From NCBI RefSeq assembly GCF_013376175.1, contig NZ_JABXXR010000022.1:1-33340 (forward strand): a DNA stretch of 33,340 bases, read 5' to 3'. The stretch is from Ameyamaea chiangmaiensis (lineage in GTDB: Bacteria; Pseudomonadota; Alphaproteobacteria; Acetobacterales; Acetobacteraceae). The position numbers and the translations under genes were made by a program. Below, one piece after another: positions 1 to 8,618 of the stretch; within the stretch, counting starts at the first letter, position 1; the number at the start of each line of letters is the position of its first letter. The notes beneath the pieces are model-generated. The model was not told the origin of the DNA. It was given only the letters and a program-made list of their open reading frames with translations, and did no database searches.

Positions 1-223
1 AGGCCAGGGGCTGTCGCGCGCGCCCCGCGCGATCCTCGCCCATGCGCAGCGCCATGATCGCCAACGTCTCCCGCGTGGCGAGTACCGCGTCGTGGTTCGG
101 GCGCGCGTGGTCGGCGTGACCGTGGGTGATGATGGCGCGCGGCACGGGCACGAGCGGGTCGATATAAACGTCGCCCGGGACGCAATAGAGCCCTTCGGGT
201 TTGGGTACCAGCCACGCGACCAT
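1..223 (-). CDS. ligase-associated DNA damage response exonuclease (5' part only)
   Basis: N-terminal 74 residues of a metallo-beta-lactamase-fold nuclease; the rest lies beyond the window edge. The translation begins MVAWLVPKPEGLYCVPGDVY and carries the metal-binding HxHADHA-type motif, here THGHADHARPNH, at about residues 38-49. Members of this family accompany an ATP-dependent DNA ligase and a DEXH helicase in bacterial repair clusters, and the helicase is the divergent neighbour 46 bp away, which makes the call firm. The ATG at 223 is preceded by a GGGGAG ribosome-binding site at good spacing. The ligase would be expected just past position 1, which I cannot see. The exact nucleolytic reaction is inferred from the family. 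Confidence 0.88.
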   Translation of the reverse strand, partial: MVAWLVPKPEGLYCVPGDVYIDPLVPVPRAIITHGHADHARPNHDAVLATRETLAIMALRMGEDRAGRARQPLA

Positions 224-269
224 TGCTTCTCCCCGCAACTGGCGGTTCGGGCGGGCGTTGTCTCCCACG

Positions 270-2678
270 ATGACCGAACCGCTTCCTGCTGCCTTCAGAA
301 CGTGGTTCACCGCCCAGGGTTGGCATCCGCATCCGCATCAGCTTGCCATGCTGGAGGCGGCGCGCGCCGGAGAGTCCGCGCTGCTGATCGCGCCGACGGG
401 CGGCGGCAAGACGCTGGCCGGGTTCCTGCCGTCGTTCGTGGCCCTGAGCGAGTCGCCGCAGCCCGGGCTGCACACCGTCTATGTGGCGCCCCTCAAGGCG
501 TTGACCGCCAATATCGCCGAGGCGATGACGCGCCTGATCGACGAGGCCGCGCTCGATCTTCGTCTGGACGTGCGCACGGGCGACACCCCGTCGTCGCGGC
601 GGGCTCGTCAGGCCCGCACCCCGCCGCAGGTCCTGCTGACCACGCCCGAGAGCCTGAGCCTGATGCTGTCCTGGCCCGAGGCGGCGACGCTGTTCGCCGG
701 TGTGCGGACGCTGATCATCGACGAGGTCCACGCCCTTGCCGGCACGAAACGCGGCGATCAGCTCGCCCTGTGTGCCGAGCGTCTGTCCACACTGGCGCCG
801 GGCCTGCGGCGGGTCGGTCTGTCGGCGACCGTGGCCCATCCGCAGGCGATGGCCGCCTATGTCGCGGGCGGCGCACCCGGGGGGGCGCGCATCGTGCGTG
901 CGGGTGCGGGTGTTGCGCCGGAGATCGCTCTGATCCTGCCCGACGGACCGATACCTTGGGCGGGGCATATGGGTCTGGCCAGTGCGACGGCGATCCTGCG
1001 GCAGATCGAGCGCGCGAAGGTGACGATCGTGTTCGTCAATTCGCGCGCGCAGGCCGAGCTGCTGTTTCAGGAACTGTGGAAGATCAACGACCGCAACCTG
1101 CCGATCGGACTTCATCACGGCAGTCTGGACCTTGCGCGGCGCAGCCGGATCGAGGCGGCAATGGCGGCGGGTGACCTGCGCGCGGTGATCGCCACCAGTT
1201 CGCTCGACCTCGGCATCGACTGGGGGGACGTCGAACAGATCATCCAGGTCGGCGCGCCCCGTGAAGCGGCGCGGCTGGCGCAGCGGATCGGGCGTGCGAA
1301 CCACCGTATGGATCGCCCGTCGCGCGCGTTCCTCGCCCCGGCCAACCGGTTCGAGGTACTCGAGAGCATCGCCGCGCGCGAGGCCGTTCTGGCGCACGAA
1401 CTCGACGGCGAGCCGCCCGGGCCGGGCGCGCTCGATGTGCTGGCGCAGCATATGCTGCTGACGGCGTGCCACGGACCGTTCCTGCCCGATCCGCTGTTCG
1501 CCGAGGTCTGCCGTGCCGCTCCCTATCGTGCGCTTGATCGCGGCCACTTTGACGAGGTGCTGGGGTTTGTGGAAACCGGCGGCTACGCCCTGCGCGCCTA
1601 TGAGGAGCACAAGCGCCTGCAGCGGGACTCGCTGGGCCGGATGTGGGTGCGGACGGAGGCGATCGCGCGGACCGCGCGGATGAATATCGGCACCATCGTC
1701 GATACGCCGCGCATTCGCGTGCGTACCCGCCGCGGCAAGGACATCGGCGATGTGGATGAATATTTCGCCTCCACCCTCGTCCCCGGGGACACGTTCTTTC
1801 TGGGCGGCGAGGTGGTCGAGTTTCTCAGCCTGCGCGAGACGACCGTCATGGTGGCGCATGCCGCGTCACGGACGCCAAGGGTGCCGGTTTATGGCGGCAA
1901 TCGCCTGTCGATGTCGCGCGGTCTGGCCGGGCGCGTCCGCGACCTGATCCATGATCGGAGCCGCTGGGACGGGCTGCCGCGCGACGTGCGCATCTGGCTG
2001 GAGGCGCAGGCCACGCGGTCTGTCCTGCCCGCGCCCGACCGACTTCTGGTCGAGACGTTTGTGCGCCAGAAGCGCTGGTATCTGGTCGCCTATGGCTTCG
2101 AGGGTCGGAATGCCCATCAGACGCTGGGGCTGCTCGCCACGCGTTTGCTGGAAGAGACGGGCGCCGCTCCGCTTGGGTTCGTGGCGACCGACGATGCGCT
2201 GGCCTGCTGGTCCGTGCGGGAGCCCACCGATATCGCGGCCCTGTTCAGTCCGCGCCTTCTGGAGGGTGACCTTGCGGAATGGATGGCGGAAAGTGCCGTC
2301 ATGCGAAGGGCCTTTCGCGAGGTTGCGGTCATTTCCGGCCTGACGGAGCGACAGTTGCCCGGCCGCACGAAAACCGGACGCCAGATGACCGCCAGCAGCG
2401 ATCTGCTGTACGATGTGCTGCGCCGCTACGATCCGGACCATGTGCTGCTGCGCGCGACCCGGCAGGACGCGGAGCGCGGATTGACGAGTTTCGATCGGAT
2501 CGAAGCGCTTGTGGCCCGGGTGCAGGGCCGCATCGACCATCGGCGTCTGGACCGCGTGTCGCCTCTGGCCGTGCCGGTTCTGCTGGAGCTCGGCCGGAAC
2601 CGCATCAAGGGCGGCGAGGGTGAGGACCTGTTGCTGGAGGAGATCGAATCGCTGGTGCGCGAGGCCGGATTGCCATGA
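270..2678 (+). CDS. ligase-associated DEXH-box helicase (Lhr-like)
   Basis: ATP-dependent superfamily 2 helicase of 802 residues, close to the usual length for ligase-associated Lhr-type enzymes. Walker A APTGGGKT is at residues 41-48, the DEVH box at 151-154, followed by motif III LSATVAHP, then HHGSLD and ATSSLDLGIDW in the second RecA domain and motif VI QRIGRANHR. The long C-terminal part is the Lhr-type winged-helix and DUF-like region. It probably unwinds or remodels DNA for the partner nuclease and ligase. I chose ATG 270 because an upstream in-frame ATG at 201 would overlap the divergent exonuclease start. The stop overlaps the next gene (ATGA at 2675), so the two are translationally coupled. 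Confidence 0.93.
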   Translation: MTEPLPAAFRTWFTAQGWHPHPHQLAMLEAARAGESALLIAPTGGGKTLAGFLPSFVALSESPQPGLHTVYVAPLKALTANIAEAMTRLIDEAALDLRLDVRTGDTPSSRRARQARTPPQVLLTTPESLSLMLSWPEAATLFAGVRTLIIDEVHALAGTKRGDQLALCAERLSTLAPGLRRVGLSATVAHPQAMAAYVAGGAPGGARIVRAGAGVAPEIALILPDGPIPWAGHMGLASATAILRQIERAKVTIVFVNSRAQAELLFQELWKINDRNLPIGLHHGSLDLARRSRIEAAMAAGDLRAVIATSSLDLGIDWGDVEQIIQVGAPREAARLAQRIGRANHRMDRPSRAFLAPANRFEVLESIAAREAVLAHELDGEPPGPGALDVLAQHMLLTACHGPFLPDPLFAEVCRAAPYRALDRGHFDEVLGFVETGGYALRAYEEHKRLQRDSLGRMWVRTEAIARTARMNIGTIVDTPRIRVRTRRGKDIGDVDEYFASTLVPGDTFFLGGEVVEFLSLRETTVMVAHAASRTPRVPVYGGNRLSMSRGLAGRVRDLIHDRSRWDGLPRDVRIWLEAQATRSVLPAPDRLLVETFVRQKRWYLVAYGFEGRNAHQTLGLLATRLLEETGAAPLGFVATDDALACWSVREPTDIAALFSPRLLEGDLAEWMAESAVMRRAFREVAVISGLTERQLPGRTKTGRQMTASSDLLYDVLRRYDPDHVLLRATRQDAERGLTSFDRIEALVARVQGRIDHRRLDRVSPLAVPVLLELGRNRIKGGEGEDLLLEEIESLVREAGLP

Positions 2679-3361
2679 CGGTCGGGCTGAACACGGGTGT
2701 TGCGATCACGCTGGGCGGCGAGGCGATCGTCCTGCTGCCGCAGAAGGCTCTGTACTGGCCCGCCGAGCGCCTGCTGGTCGTCGCGGACCTGCATCTGGAA
2801 AAGGCGACGGCGCGGCGCCACACCGGTGTTCTTCTGCCGCCCTACGACACGCGCGAGACGCTGGCGCGTCTTCTGTCCGTGGTGCGCGACGTGCGTCCCG
2901 AGACCGTTCTCGCGCTGGGCGACAGTTTTCATGATGCGGCGGCGGTCGGGCGGCTGGACGTCGAGGCGCGGGCATCATTGGCGACACTGGCGACGCTGGC
3001 CCAGCCGGTCTGGCTGATCGGCAACCATGATCCGGCGTTGCCGCCGACCCTGCCGGGCACCGTGGTTCCGTTCTTCGCGCGGCGGTCCATTGGTTTTGTG
3101 CATGAGCCGTCGTCTGCCGTGATCGCGCCTGAAGTCGCGGGACACCTCCATCCGAAGGCGCGTGTTCGCGTTGGTGGCCATGCCGTGGTGCGGCCGTGCT
3201 TCGTCGTGGGCGGGGGGCGGGTGATCCTGCCCGCCTTCGGTGCCTACACGGGGGGGCTGGATGTGACGGCGCCTCCGATCCGCTCCCTGTTCGGCGGGGG
3301 CGGCGATCTTTACGTGCCGGGTCGCGATCGTCTGTATCGCGTGCCGCTGATGAAGACTTGA
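2675..3361 (+). CDS. pdeM: ligase-associated metallophosphoesterase PdeM
   Basis: Calcineurin-like phosphoesterase of 228 residues. Metal-binding motifs in order are ADLHLEK (Asp38, His40), ALGDSFHD, IGNHDP and AGHLHPKA, the normal order for the family. It starts inside the stop codon of the helicase (ATGA), which places it in the same transcript. Proteins of this type are the fourth member of the exonuclease, ligase, helicase and phosphoesterase DNA repair set; the substrate is not well established, so only a phosphodiesterase or phosphatase activity is inferred. Nothing is missing or truncated. The end of the gene is followed by a 349 bp non-coding stretch, so this operon most likely ends here. 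Confidence 0.9.
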   Translation: MTVGLNTGVAITLGGEAIVLLPQKALYWPAERLLVVADLHLEKATARRHTGVLLPPYDTRETLARLLSVVRDVRPETVLALGDSFHDAAAVGRLDVEARASLATLATLAQPVWLIGNHDPALPPTLPGTVVPFFARRSIGFVHEPSSAVIAPEVAGHLHPKARVRVGGHAVVRPCFVVGGGRVILPAFGAYTGGLDVTAPPIRSLFGGGGDLYVPGRDRLYRVPLMKT

Positions 3362-3710
3362 CGGCGGGCGTGGCCCAGGCGCCATGATCGGGCATGCAGG
3401 ATCCATCCTCCCGTGAACGCGCCATAAGGGACGCCCGCCGACGGCGTATGGGGGATTTTTCCATACGGATGCTGCTGACGTGGCTTAGCCATCTTCTGCG
3501 GGGATTGTGACCGGACCGGTCAAAAAACTATCGGTGAGCGGCGCGGAAACAGGAGGAATTGCGCGCACGGGTGCGCTACGCTTCGTCTAACAAGAACGAA
3601 CAGACGCCGTCGGGGACACTCGGCGAGCGCCGGGCTGGTGTCATGATCCGATCTTCTGTCCGCCGCGCGGGGGGCGATGACCCGCGGTGCCACGTCCTGA
3701 CACGGGTGCC
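3362..3710. other. intergenic region between pdeM and the AraC gene
   Basis: About 350 bp with no convincing conserved gene. A 38-codon open frame at 3394-3510 (starting MQDPSSRERA, arginine-rich, ending in a hydrophobic SIRMLLTWLSHLL stretch) has no ribosome-binding site, so I do not call it. The region also holds a perfect 15-bp palindrome at 3508-3522 and a short open frame at 3571-3714 behind an AGGAGG sequence; both are listed separately. It must carry the promoter of the AraC gene. I could not pick a convincing -35/-10 pair. Confidence 0.6.
3508..3522. promoter_or_regulatory. perfect palindrome, candidate operator
   Basis: TGACCGG-A-CCGGTCA is a perfect 7-1-7 inverted repeat followed by an A-tract, about 190 bp upstream of the AraC start. 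The spacing and symmetry suit a dimeric repressor such as a TetR or GntR type rather than an AraC protein, which usually binds direct repeats. The A-tract lies on the wrong side for a plus-strand terminator. Assignment as an operator is inference. Confidence 0.4.
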
Positions 3711-3714
3711 ATGA
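3571..3714 (+). CDS. possible short upstream ORF coupled to the AraC gene
   Basis: A 47-codon open frame starting with GTG at 3571 (or TTG at 3559) sits behind the only strong Shine-Dalgarno sequence in this region, AGGAGGA at 3551-3557. Its TGA stop overlaps the ATG of the AraC gene (ATGA at 3711-3714), while the AraC ATG has no ribosome-binding site of its own. This could be a leader peptide that couples translation of the regulator. The spacing from the SD is poor for both starts (14 nt or 2 nt) and I recognise no homology, so it may be chance. Confidence 0.2.
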   Translation: MRYASSNKNEQTPSGTLGERRAGVMIRSSVRRAGGDDPRCHVLTRVP

Positions 3715-4619
3715 ACGCGCCGGACCTTGAAACCCCGGTGATGGATGGCGAAGCGTTCAGGATCTGGACGCATGGCTACCCCTATCGCACGGTACGCTGG
3801 CATTTCCATCCTGAATTCGAAATCCACCTTGTGACCGAGACGTCCGGCCGCGCCTTCGTCGGAGACTATGTGGGGGCGTTCGCACCGGGCAATCTCGTCA
3901 TGACCGGCCCCGATCTGCCCCATAACTGGGTCAGCGACGTGGCACCGGGGACCGTCATCGATCGGCGCTGCATCGTGCTTCAGTTCACGCGCGGGTTTCT
4001 TGACGGTTGTAGCGCGATGTTTCCCATGCTCGACCTTCCTTCTCTGGCCCTTGACGCGAAGGCGGGGGTTGAATTTTCCGCCGAGACGAGTCGCGCCGTG
4101 GACCCTCTGATGCGCCAGATGTGCGATGGGGAGGCGCGGGCGCGCCCAGCACTTCTGTTGCGTATTCTCGATCTTCTGGGTCGTGACAGCGGGCGGCGGA
4201 CATTGGCAAGTGCGGGATACCGTTCTGAACCCGCGCGGTATCGGCAGACACCGCTGAACCGTGTCCTCGATCATATCGCGGTCAATTTTGAACATGATGT
4301 GCGTGAAGCCGATCTGGCGCAGCGTTGCGGCGTGACGGTCAGCGCGTTTTCGCGCCTGTTTCATCGGCACACGGGCATGAGCCTGCCGGCCTATGTCAAC
4401 ACGCTGCGCATCAACCGGGCCTGCCAGCTTCTGGCCGACACCGCGCAATCGATTACCGATATCTGCTTCAGCGTCGGATTCAACAATGTCTCGAACTTCA
4501 ACCGTACGTTCCGGGTGCTCAAGGGCATGACGCCGCGAGCCTACCGCGTGTGCCAGCGTCAGAATAGCGCATGCGCGCGAACATGGAATCACGACGGTCA
4601 GGAGGCCATGGCTCCCTGA
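3711..4619 (+). CDS. AraC-family transcriptional regulator of the pentitol operon
   Basis: A protein of 302 residues with an N-terminal cupin sensor (WHFHPEFEIHLV, then FAPGNLVMTGPDLPHNW) and a C-terminal double helix-turn-helix of AraC/XylS type. The second HTH reads ITDICFSVGFNNVSNFNRTF, ending KGMTPRAYR, the usual AraC signature. It lies directly upstream of, and co-oriented with, the sugar-binding protein and ribitol dehydrogenase genes, so it is probably their activator, responding to a pentitol or pentose. ATG 3711 is chosen, though it lacks a clear SD; a GTG at 3687 is the alternative and the frame is closed by a stop at 3678. The effector is not visible from sequence. Confidence 0.9.
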   Translation: MNAPDLETPVMDGEAFRIWTHGYPYRTVRWHFHPEFEIHLVTETSGRAFVGDYVGAFAPGNLVMTGPDLPHNWVSDVAPGTVIDRRCIVLQFTRGFLDGCSAMFPMLDLPSLALDAKAGVEFSAETSRAVDPLMRQMCDGEARARPALLLRILDLLGRDSGRRTLASAGYRSEPARYRQTPLNRVLDHIAVNFEHDVREADLAQRCGVTVSAFSRLFHRHTGMSLPAYVNTLRINRACQLLADTAQSITDICFSVGFNNVSNFNRTFRVLKGMTPRAYRVCQRQNSACARTWNHDGQEAMAP

Positions 4620-4636
4620 CACAGGGTGCCCTGCAA

Positions 4637-4653
4637 CGGGGCCACGCGCCCCG
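4637..4653 (+). terminator. short hairpin between regulator and transporter genes
   Basis: CGGGGC, a 5-nt loop, then GCCCCG form a 6-bp GC stem in the 57 bp between the AraC stop and the binding-protein start. There is no U-run, so it is more likely an mRNA-stabilising or partial attenuation element that separates the low-level regulator from the abundant binding protein. Confidence 0.3.
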
Positions 4654-4676
4654 CAACAACCAACAAGGTCAAGACA

Positions 4677-5762
4677 ATGACTGTTTTTTCAAAGCATATG
4701 CCGCACGTTATCGCGCTTCTGGCGGTAACCTCTCTGGTTGCACCGGCTGTGACGCGGGCAGCGACGGTCGAACACGCCAAGATCGGGTTCCTGATGCCCG
4801 ACGAGGCCTCGACCCGCTACGAGCAGCACGATCGGCCGGGCTTTGTCGCGGAGGTGAAGCGGCTCTGCCCCACATGCACGGTGCTCTATCAGAATGCCAA
4901 TGCGGACGCCTCGCGCCAGCAGCAGCAGTTTAATTCGGTGATCTCCCAGGGTGCGAAAGTGATTGTCATGGACCCGGTCGATTCCACCGCGGCCGTGTCG
5001 CTGGTCAAGGCCGCGCAGGCGCGTGGCATCAGGATCATTGCATATGATCGCCCCATTCCCGGCGCTCAGGCTGATTATTACGTGTCGTTCGATAATCAGG
5101 CGATCGGCCGGATGATCGCGCAGTCGCTGGTCCAGCACCTGCGCGACAGCCATGTCTCGCCGTCCAACGGAGGTGTTCTGGAGGTCAACGGCTCACCCAC
5201 GGATGCCGCGGCGGGCCTGATCAAGAAAGGGATCCACGAAGGGCTGGCCAATAGCGGCTATACGACCCTGGCCGAATATGACACGCCGGACTGGCTGCCA
5301 CCCAAGGCGCAACAATGGGTCTCCGGCCAGATCGCGCGCTTTGGCAAGAAGATCGTCGGCGTTGTCGCCGCCAATGACGGGACCGCCGGTGCCGCGATCG
5401 CGGCTTTCCGTGCCGCCGGGGTGAATCCGGTGCCACCCGTCACCGGCAACGATGCCACGATCGCGGGATTGCAGCTGGTAATTTCCGGCGACCAATACAA
5501 CACGATTTCAAAGCCCAGCGAGATCGTGGGCGCGACGGCGGCCCAGGGTGCGATTGCGCTTCTGGAAGGGAACAAGCCCGACACCACGACAACCTTGTTC
5601 GACACGCCCACGAAACTTTTCACGCCGACGCTGATCACGACCGCGAACGTCAAGGCCGAGATCATCGACAAGACCGTCAATGGCAAATCGATCGAGAAGG
5701 CGTCCGTCCTGTGCGCGGGGCGCTATGCCGAGGGTTGCCAGACGCTTGGCATAACACCGTGA
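4677..5762 (+). CDS. periplasmic sugar/polyol-binding protein (XylF-like)
   Basis: Substrate-binding component of an ABC importer, 361 residues. A Sec signal peptide (positively charged start, hydrophobic ALLAVTSLVAPA, cleavage after TRA near residue 28) precedes a type I periplasmic binding protein fold. Family marks include KIGFLMPDEA, VIVMDPVD, GIRIIAYDRPIP, YVSFDNQAIGRM and VAANDGTAGAAI, the pattern of the xylose-binding XylF group. The operon also encodes ribitol dehydrogenase, so the cargo is inferred to be ribitol or a related pentitol rather than D-xylose. ATG 4677 is chosen because it starts the signal peptide and follows an AAGGTC sequence; an upstream in-frame start at 4626 would add 17 residues with no signal-peptide character. 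Confidence 0.88.
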   Translation: MTVFSKHMPHVIALLAVTSLVAPAVTRAATVEHAKIGFLMPDEASTRYEQHDRPGFVAEVKRLCPTCTVLYQNANADASRQQQQFNSVISQGAKVIVMDPVDSTAAVSLVKAAQARGIRIIAYDRPIPGAQADYYVSFDNQAIGRMIAQSLVQHLRDSHVSPSNGGVLEVNGSPTDAAAGLIKKGIHEGLANSGYTTLAEYDTPDWLPPKAQQWVSGQIARFGKKIVGVVAANDGTAGAAIAAFRAAGVNPVPPVTGNDATIAGLQLVISGDQYNTISKPSEIVGATAAQGAIALLEGNKPDTTTTLFDTPTKLFTPTLITTANVKAEIIDKTVNGKSIEKASVLCAGRYAEGCQTLGITP

Positions 5763-5806
5763 GCGCGGCGAGCGATGTCGCGGCTGACGCGGGCGCGGCG
5801 CAGGCC

Positions 5807-6592
5807 ATGACACCCGTGCTCAGCCTTCGCGGGGTGTCCAAGCGCTTTGGCGCCGTGTCGGCCCTGACGGATATCGAACTCGACGTTCACGCAGGCGAGG
5901 TCGTGGCGCTTGTGGGTGATAACGGCGCGGGCAAATCGACCCTGGTCAAGATTCTCTCCGGTGTTCACCAGCCGACGGCCGGCACCATCCGCTTCGCGGG
6001 GCAGGACGTGACGGTCGCCGACCCCGCCGCAGCCCTTGCGCTGGGTATCGCGACCGTGTTTCAGGACCTTGCCCTGTGTGAAAACCTCGATGTCGTCGGG
6101 AACGTCTTTCTGGGGCGGGAGCTGTCGCCGTTCGCGCTGGACGAAGTGGGCATGGAGTTGCGGACATGGACGCTGCTTCGTCAGTTGTCCGCGCGCATCC
6201 CCAGCGTGCGTGTGCCGATCGCGTCCCTGTCGGGCGGGCAGCGTCAGACGGTCGCCATCGCCCGATCCCTGCTGCTCGAACCCAGGCTGATCCTTCTGGA
6301 TGAGCCCACGGCGGCTCTCGGCGTTGCCCAGACGGCGGAAGTTCTCGACCTGATCGAGCGCCTTCGTGAACGCGGTCTGGCCGTGATCGTGATCAGCCAC
6401 AACATGGAGGACGTGCGCGCCGTGGCCGATCGTATCGTCGTGCTGCGCCTCGGGCGAAACAACGGTGTGTTCTACCCCGATGCGACCAACGCCGAACTGG
6501 TGACCGCCATCACCGGCGCGAGCGAGAATGCGGTCTCGCGGCGGCGGGCGCGTCATATGGACGCGGCCGGTACCGAGGGAGCCGGCGCATGA
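5807..6592 (+). CDS. sugar ABC transporter ATP-binding protein, single domain
   Basis: Cytoplasmic ATPase of the importer, 261 residues with one complete nucleotide-binding domain: Walker A GDNGAGKST, signature LSGGQRQ, Walker B LILLDEPTAAL and the switch histidine in VISHNM. Unlike RbsA or XylG, which fuse two domains, this is the half-size type that works as a homodimer. ATG 5807 begins three residues before the conserved start VLSLRGVSKRFG. A GTG at 5759 overlaps the binding-protein stop (GTGA) and would add 16 residues, so it is a fair alternative for translational coupling. Its 3' end overlaps the permease start (ATGA at 6589). Confidence 0.92.
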   Translation: MTPVLSLRGVSKRFGAVSALTDIELDVHAGEVVALVGDNGAGKSTLVKILSGVHQPTAGTIRFAGQDVTVADPAAALALGIATVFQDLALCENLDVVGNVFLGRELSPFALDEVGMELRTWTLLRQLSARIPSVRVPIASLSGGQRQTVAIARSLLLEPRLILLDEPTAALGVAQTAEVLDLIERLRERGLAVIVISHNMEDVRAVADRIVVLRLGRNNGVFYPDATNAELVTAITGASENAVSRRRARHMDAAGTEGAGA

Positions 6593-7824
6593 AAGCCGCG
6601 GAATTGATCGACCGGACGGACGAGCGCCTCCACCGCTCGGACAGCCCGGTCGACACGATCAGGCTGTTCCTCGACCGCATACGCAGCGGGGAGCTGGGCT
6701 CCCTGCCGGTCATCGTCGGCCTCGTGCTGATCTGTGGCGTCTTCGAAGGCCTGAACAGCGTCTTTCTCTCGAGCGGCAACCTCGTCAATCTCCTGTACGA
6801 TTCGTCGACGATCGGCGTCATCTCCCTGGGTATCGTGGGTATCCTGATGGTGGGCGAGATCGATCTCTCGGTCGGATCGGTCAGCGGCTTTTCGTCGGCG
6901 CTGGTGGGCGTGCTGTGGGTCAACATGGGCTGGCCGGTGTGGGCCGCGATCGCTGCGGCTATTGCCTGTGGCGCGGTCATCGGTCTGGTATACGCCTTCT
7001 TGTTCAATCGCTTCAGCATGCCGAGTTTCGTCTCCACCCTGTCGGGCCTTCTGGCGATCCTCGGGCTGCAATTGTATATTCTCGGCGACACCGGCTCGAT
7101 CAACCTGCCGTATGGGTCGCGCCTTGTGACGTTTGGCCAGTCGGCGTTCGTTCCGCCACCGATTGCCTATGCGGCGGCAGTTCTGGCCGGGCTCGCGCTG
7201 TTCGCCACCGAATTGCGCACGGCACGGCGTCGGCGCGGGGCCGACCTGTCGTCACGGTCCGTGCGCTCCATTGCCGGGCGGGCGTTGCTGCTGGGTGCGG
7301 TTCTGGCTGCCCTGGTGTTCTATCTCGATCGGGACGCTGGCGTTCCGTGGATGCTGTGCCTGTTCATCGCGCTCGTGCTGCTGCTGAACTATACCCTGAC
7401 GCGCACGCGCTGGGGCCGCGCGATGACTGCTGTCGGCGGCAACCGCGAAGCGGCGCGGCGCGCGGGCATCAATGTCGCGCGCGCCTATACCTCGGCGTTC
7501 GTGATGTGTTCGGTGCTGGCCTCGATCGGTGGCATTCTCGCCTCCGCGCGTCTTGCTTCGGCCAGTCAGCAGGCGGGCACGGGGGACGTCAATCTGGACG
7601 CGATCGCCGCCGCCGTGATCGGAGGCACCAGCCTGTTCGGCGGTCGGGGAAGTGCGTACTCCGCCCTGCTCGGCATCGTCGTTATCCAGGCGATTTCGAA
7701 CGGCCTGACGCTGCTCGATCTGTCGTCGTCGCTGCGGTACATGATCACCGGTTCCGTGCTGGCCATCGCGGTCATCGTGGACTCGCTGACGCGCCGTTCC
7801 CGTCTTTCCCACGGGCGTGCCTGA
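6589..7824 (+). CDS. sugar ABC transporter permease (XylH-like)
   Basis: Inner-membrane channel protein of 411 residues with about ten hydrophobic segments. The EVDLSVGSV-type motif of the BPD_transp_2 family is present as GEIDLSVGSVSGF near residue 85, and the conserved GGTSLFGGRGS lies near the C terminus. A charged cytoplasmic linker (about residues 208-225) in the middle is typical of the longer XylH branch. A single permease gene implies a homodimer. It begins inside the ATPase stop codon, so binding protein, ATPase and permease are a tight unit. Cargo is inferred from the two dehydrogenases downstream. Confidence 0.92.
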   Translation: MKAAELIDRTDERLHRSDSPVDTIRLFLDRIRSGELGSLPVIVGLVLICGVFEGLNSVFLSSGNLVNLLYDSSTIGVISLGIVGILMVGEIDLSVGSVSGFSSALVGVLWVNMGWPVWAAIAAAIACGAVIGLVYAFLFNRFSMPSFVSTLSGLLAILGLQLYILGDTGSINLPYGSRLVTFGQSAFVPPPIAYAAAVLAGLALFATELRTARRRRGADLSSRSVRSIAGRALLLGAVLAALVFYLDRDAGVPWMLCLFIALVLLLNYTLTRTRWGRAMTAVGGNREAARRAGINVARAYTSAFVMCSVLASIGGILASARLASASQQAGTGDVNLDAIAAAVIGGTSLFGGRGSAYSALLGIVVIQAISNGLTLLDLSSSLRYMITGSVLAIAVIVDSLTRRSRLSHGRA

Positions 7825-7837
7825 CGGCGCGCCCCAA

Positions 7838-7855
7838 CGTCGGCTCCGGCCGACG
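7838..7855 (+). other. intercistronic hairpin
   Basis: CGTCGGC, loop TCCG, GCCGACG: a perfect 7-bp stem in the 42 bp between permease and ribitol dehydrogenase, just ahead of the downstream ribosome-binding site GAGGA. There is no U-run. It may define an mRNA processing or stability boundary between transport and enzyme cistrons. Confidence 0.35.
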
Positions 7856-7866
7856 AGCGAGGACTT

Positions 7867-8601
7867 ATGAGCGAATACTTTGACCTCTCCGGAAAGGTTG
7901 CCATCGTCACCGGTGCAGCCTCGGGCATCGGACTGGCCTGCGCCCGGTCCCTTCTGGCCGCCGGCGCGCGCGTGGCGCTGGCCGATATCGACGTTGCGCG
8001 TCTGCGCGCCCTGACGGCTGAACTGGGGCCTGCCAGCGCACCCGTCATGGTCGATCTGATGGACCCGCACAGCATCGGACGGCTTGTGCCCACGGTGCTG
8101 GACCTGTTCGGCCAGGTCGACGTGCTGCATGCTAACGCGGGTTCGTATGTCGGAGGGCCGATCGCCGACGGCGATCCCGATGCGTGGGACAGGATGTTGT
8201 ATCTCAACATCAACGCGGCATTTCGCTGTGTGCGGGAGGTATTGCCGCACATGATCGGGCGAGGGACCGGCGACATCGTGATGACCAGTTCGGTCGCCGG
8301 ACTGGTGCCGGTGGTCTGGGAGCCGATCTATACTGCATCGAAACATGCGGTTCAGGCCTTCATCCATACCGTGCGCCGTCAGGTCGCGCCGAACGGCATT
8401 CGGGTGGGCGGTGTTGCCCCCGGACCGGTGATCACCGGTTTGCTGAAAGACTGGCCCAAGGAAAAGATGGACGAGGCCCTGGCCGCGCACAGCCTGATGG
8501 AGCCGCAAATGGTAGCGGACGCGGTCATGTTCATGCTGACACGCCCGCGTACCGTCACCGTGCGCGATCTGGTGATCGTGCCGCAGAGCCTAGATCTGTA
8601 A
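7867..8601 (+). CDS. rbtD: ribitol 2-dehydrogenase
   Basis: Short-chain dehydrogenase of 244 residues that oxidises ribitol to D-ribulose with NAD. It shows TGAASGIG (cofactor loop), Asp40 after the second strand (NAD preference), [11 protein letters not shown], and the catalytic Ser142, Tyr155 and Lys159 (YTASK). From memory the match to Klebsiella ribitol dehydrogenase runs the full length, including [20 protein letters not shown], the [15 protein letters not shown] segment and the unusual C terminus [14 protein letters not shown]. This is more specific than a generic SDR call. A GAGGA site lies just upstream. The gene follows the transporter in one operon, which gives the transporter its probable cargo. 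Confidence 0.88.
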   Translation: MSEYFDLSGKVAIVTGAASGIGLACARSLLAAGARVALADIDVARLRALTAELGPASAPVMVDLMDPHSIGRLVPTVLDLFGQVDVLHANAGSYVGGPIADGDPDAWDRMLYLNINAAFRCVREVLPHMIGRGTGDIVMTSSVAGLVPVVWEPIYTASKHAVQAFIHTVRRQVAPNGIRVGGVAPGPVITGLLKDWPKEKMDEALAAHSLMEPQMVADAVMFMLTRPRTVTVRDLVIVPQSLDL

Positions 8602-8618
8602 GAGCATAGGAAAATACA

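Noticed and set aside
3576-4622. Long minus-strand open frame (348 codons) opposite the AraC gene
   Set aside because: It lies antisense to a gene with a clear AraC signature. Its translation is rich in Arg, His and Gly with no recognisable motif, as expected for a shadow frame in GC-rich DNA.
4677-7824. Assignment of the transporter as a D-xylose importer XylFGH
   Set aside because: Family similarity points there, but the operon carries ribitol dehydrogenase and no xylose isomerase, xylose dehydrogenase or xylulokinase, so a pentitol cargo is more likely.
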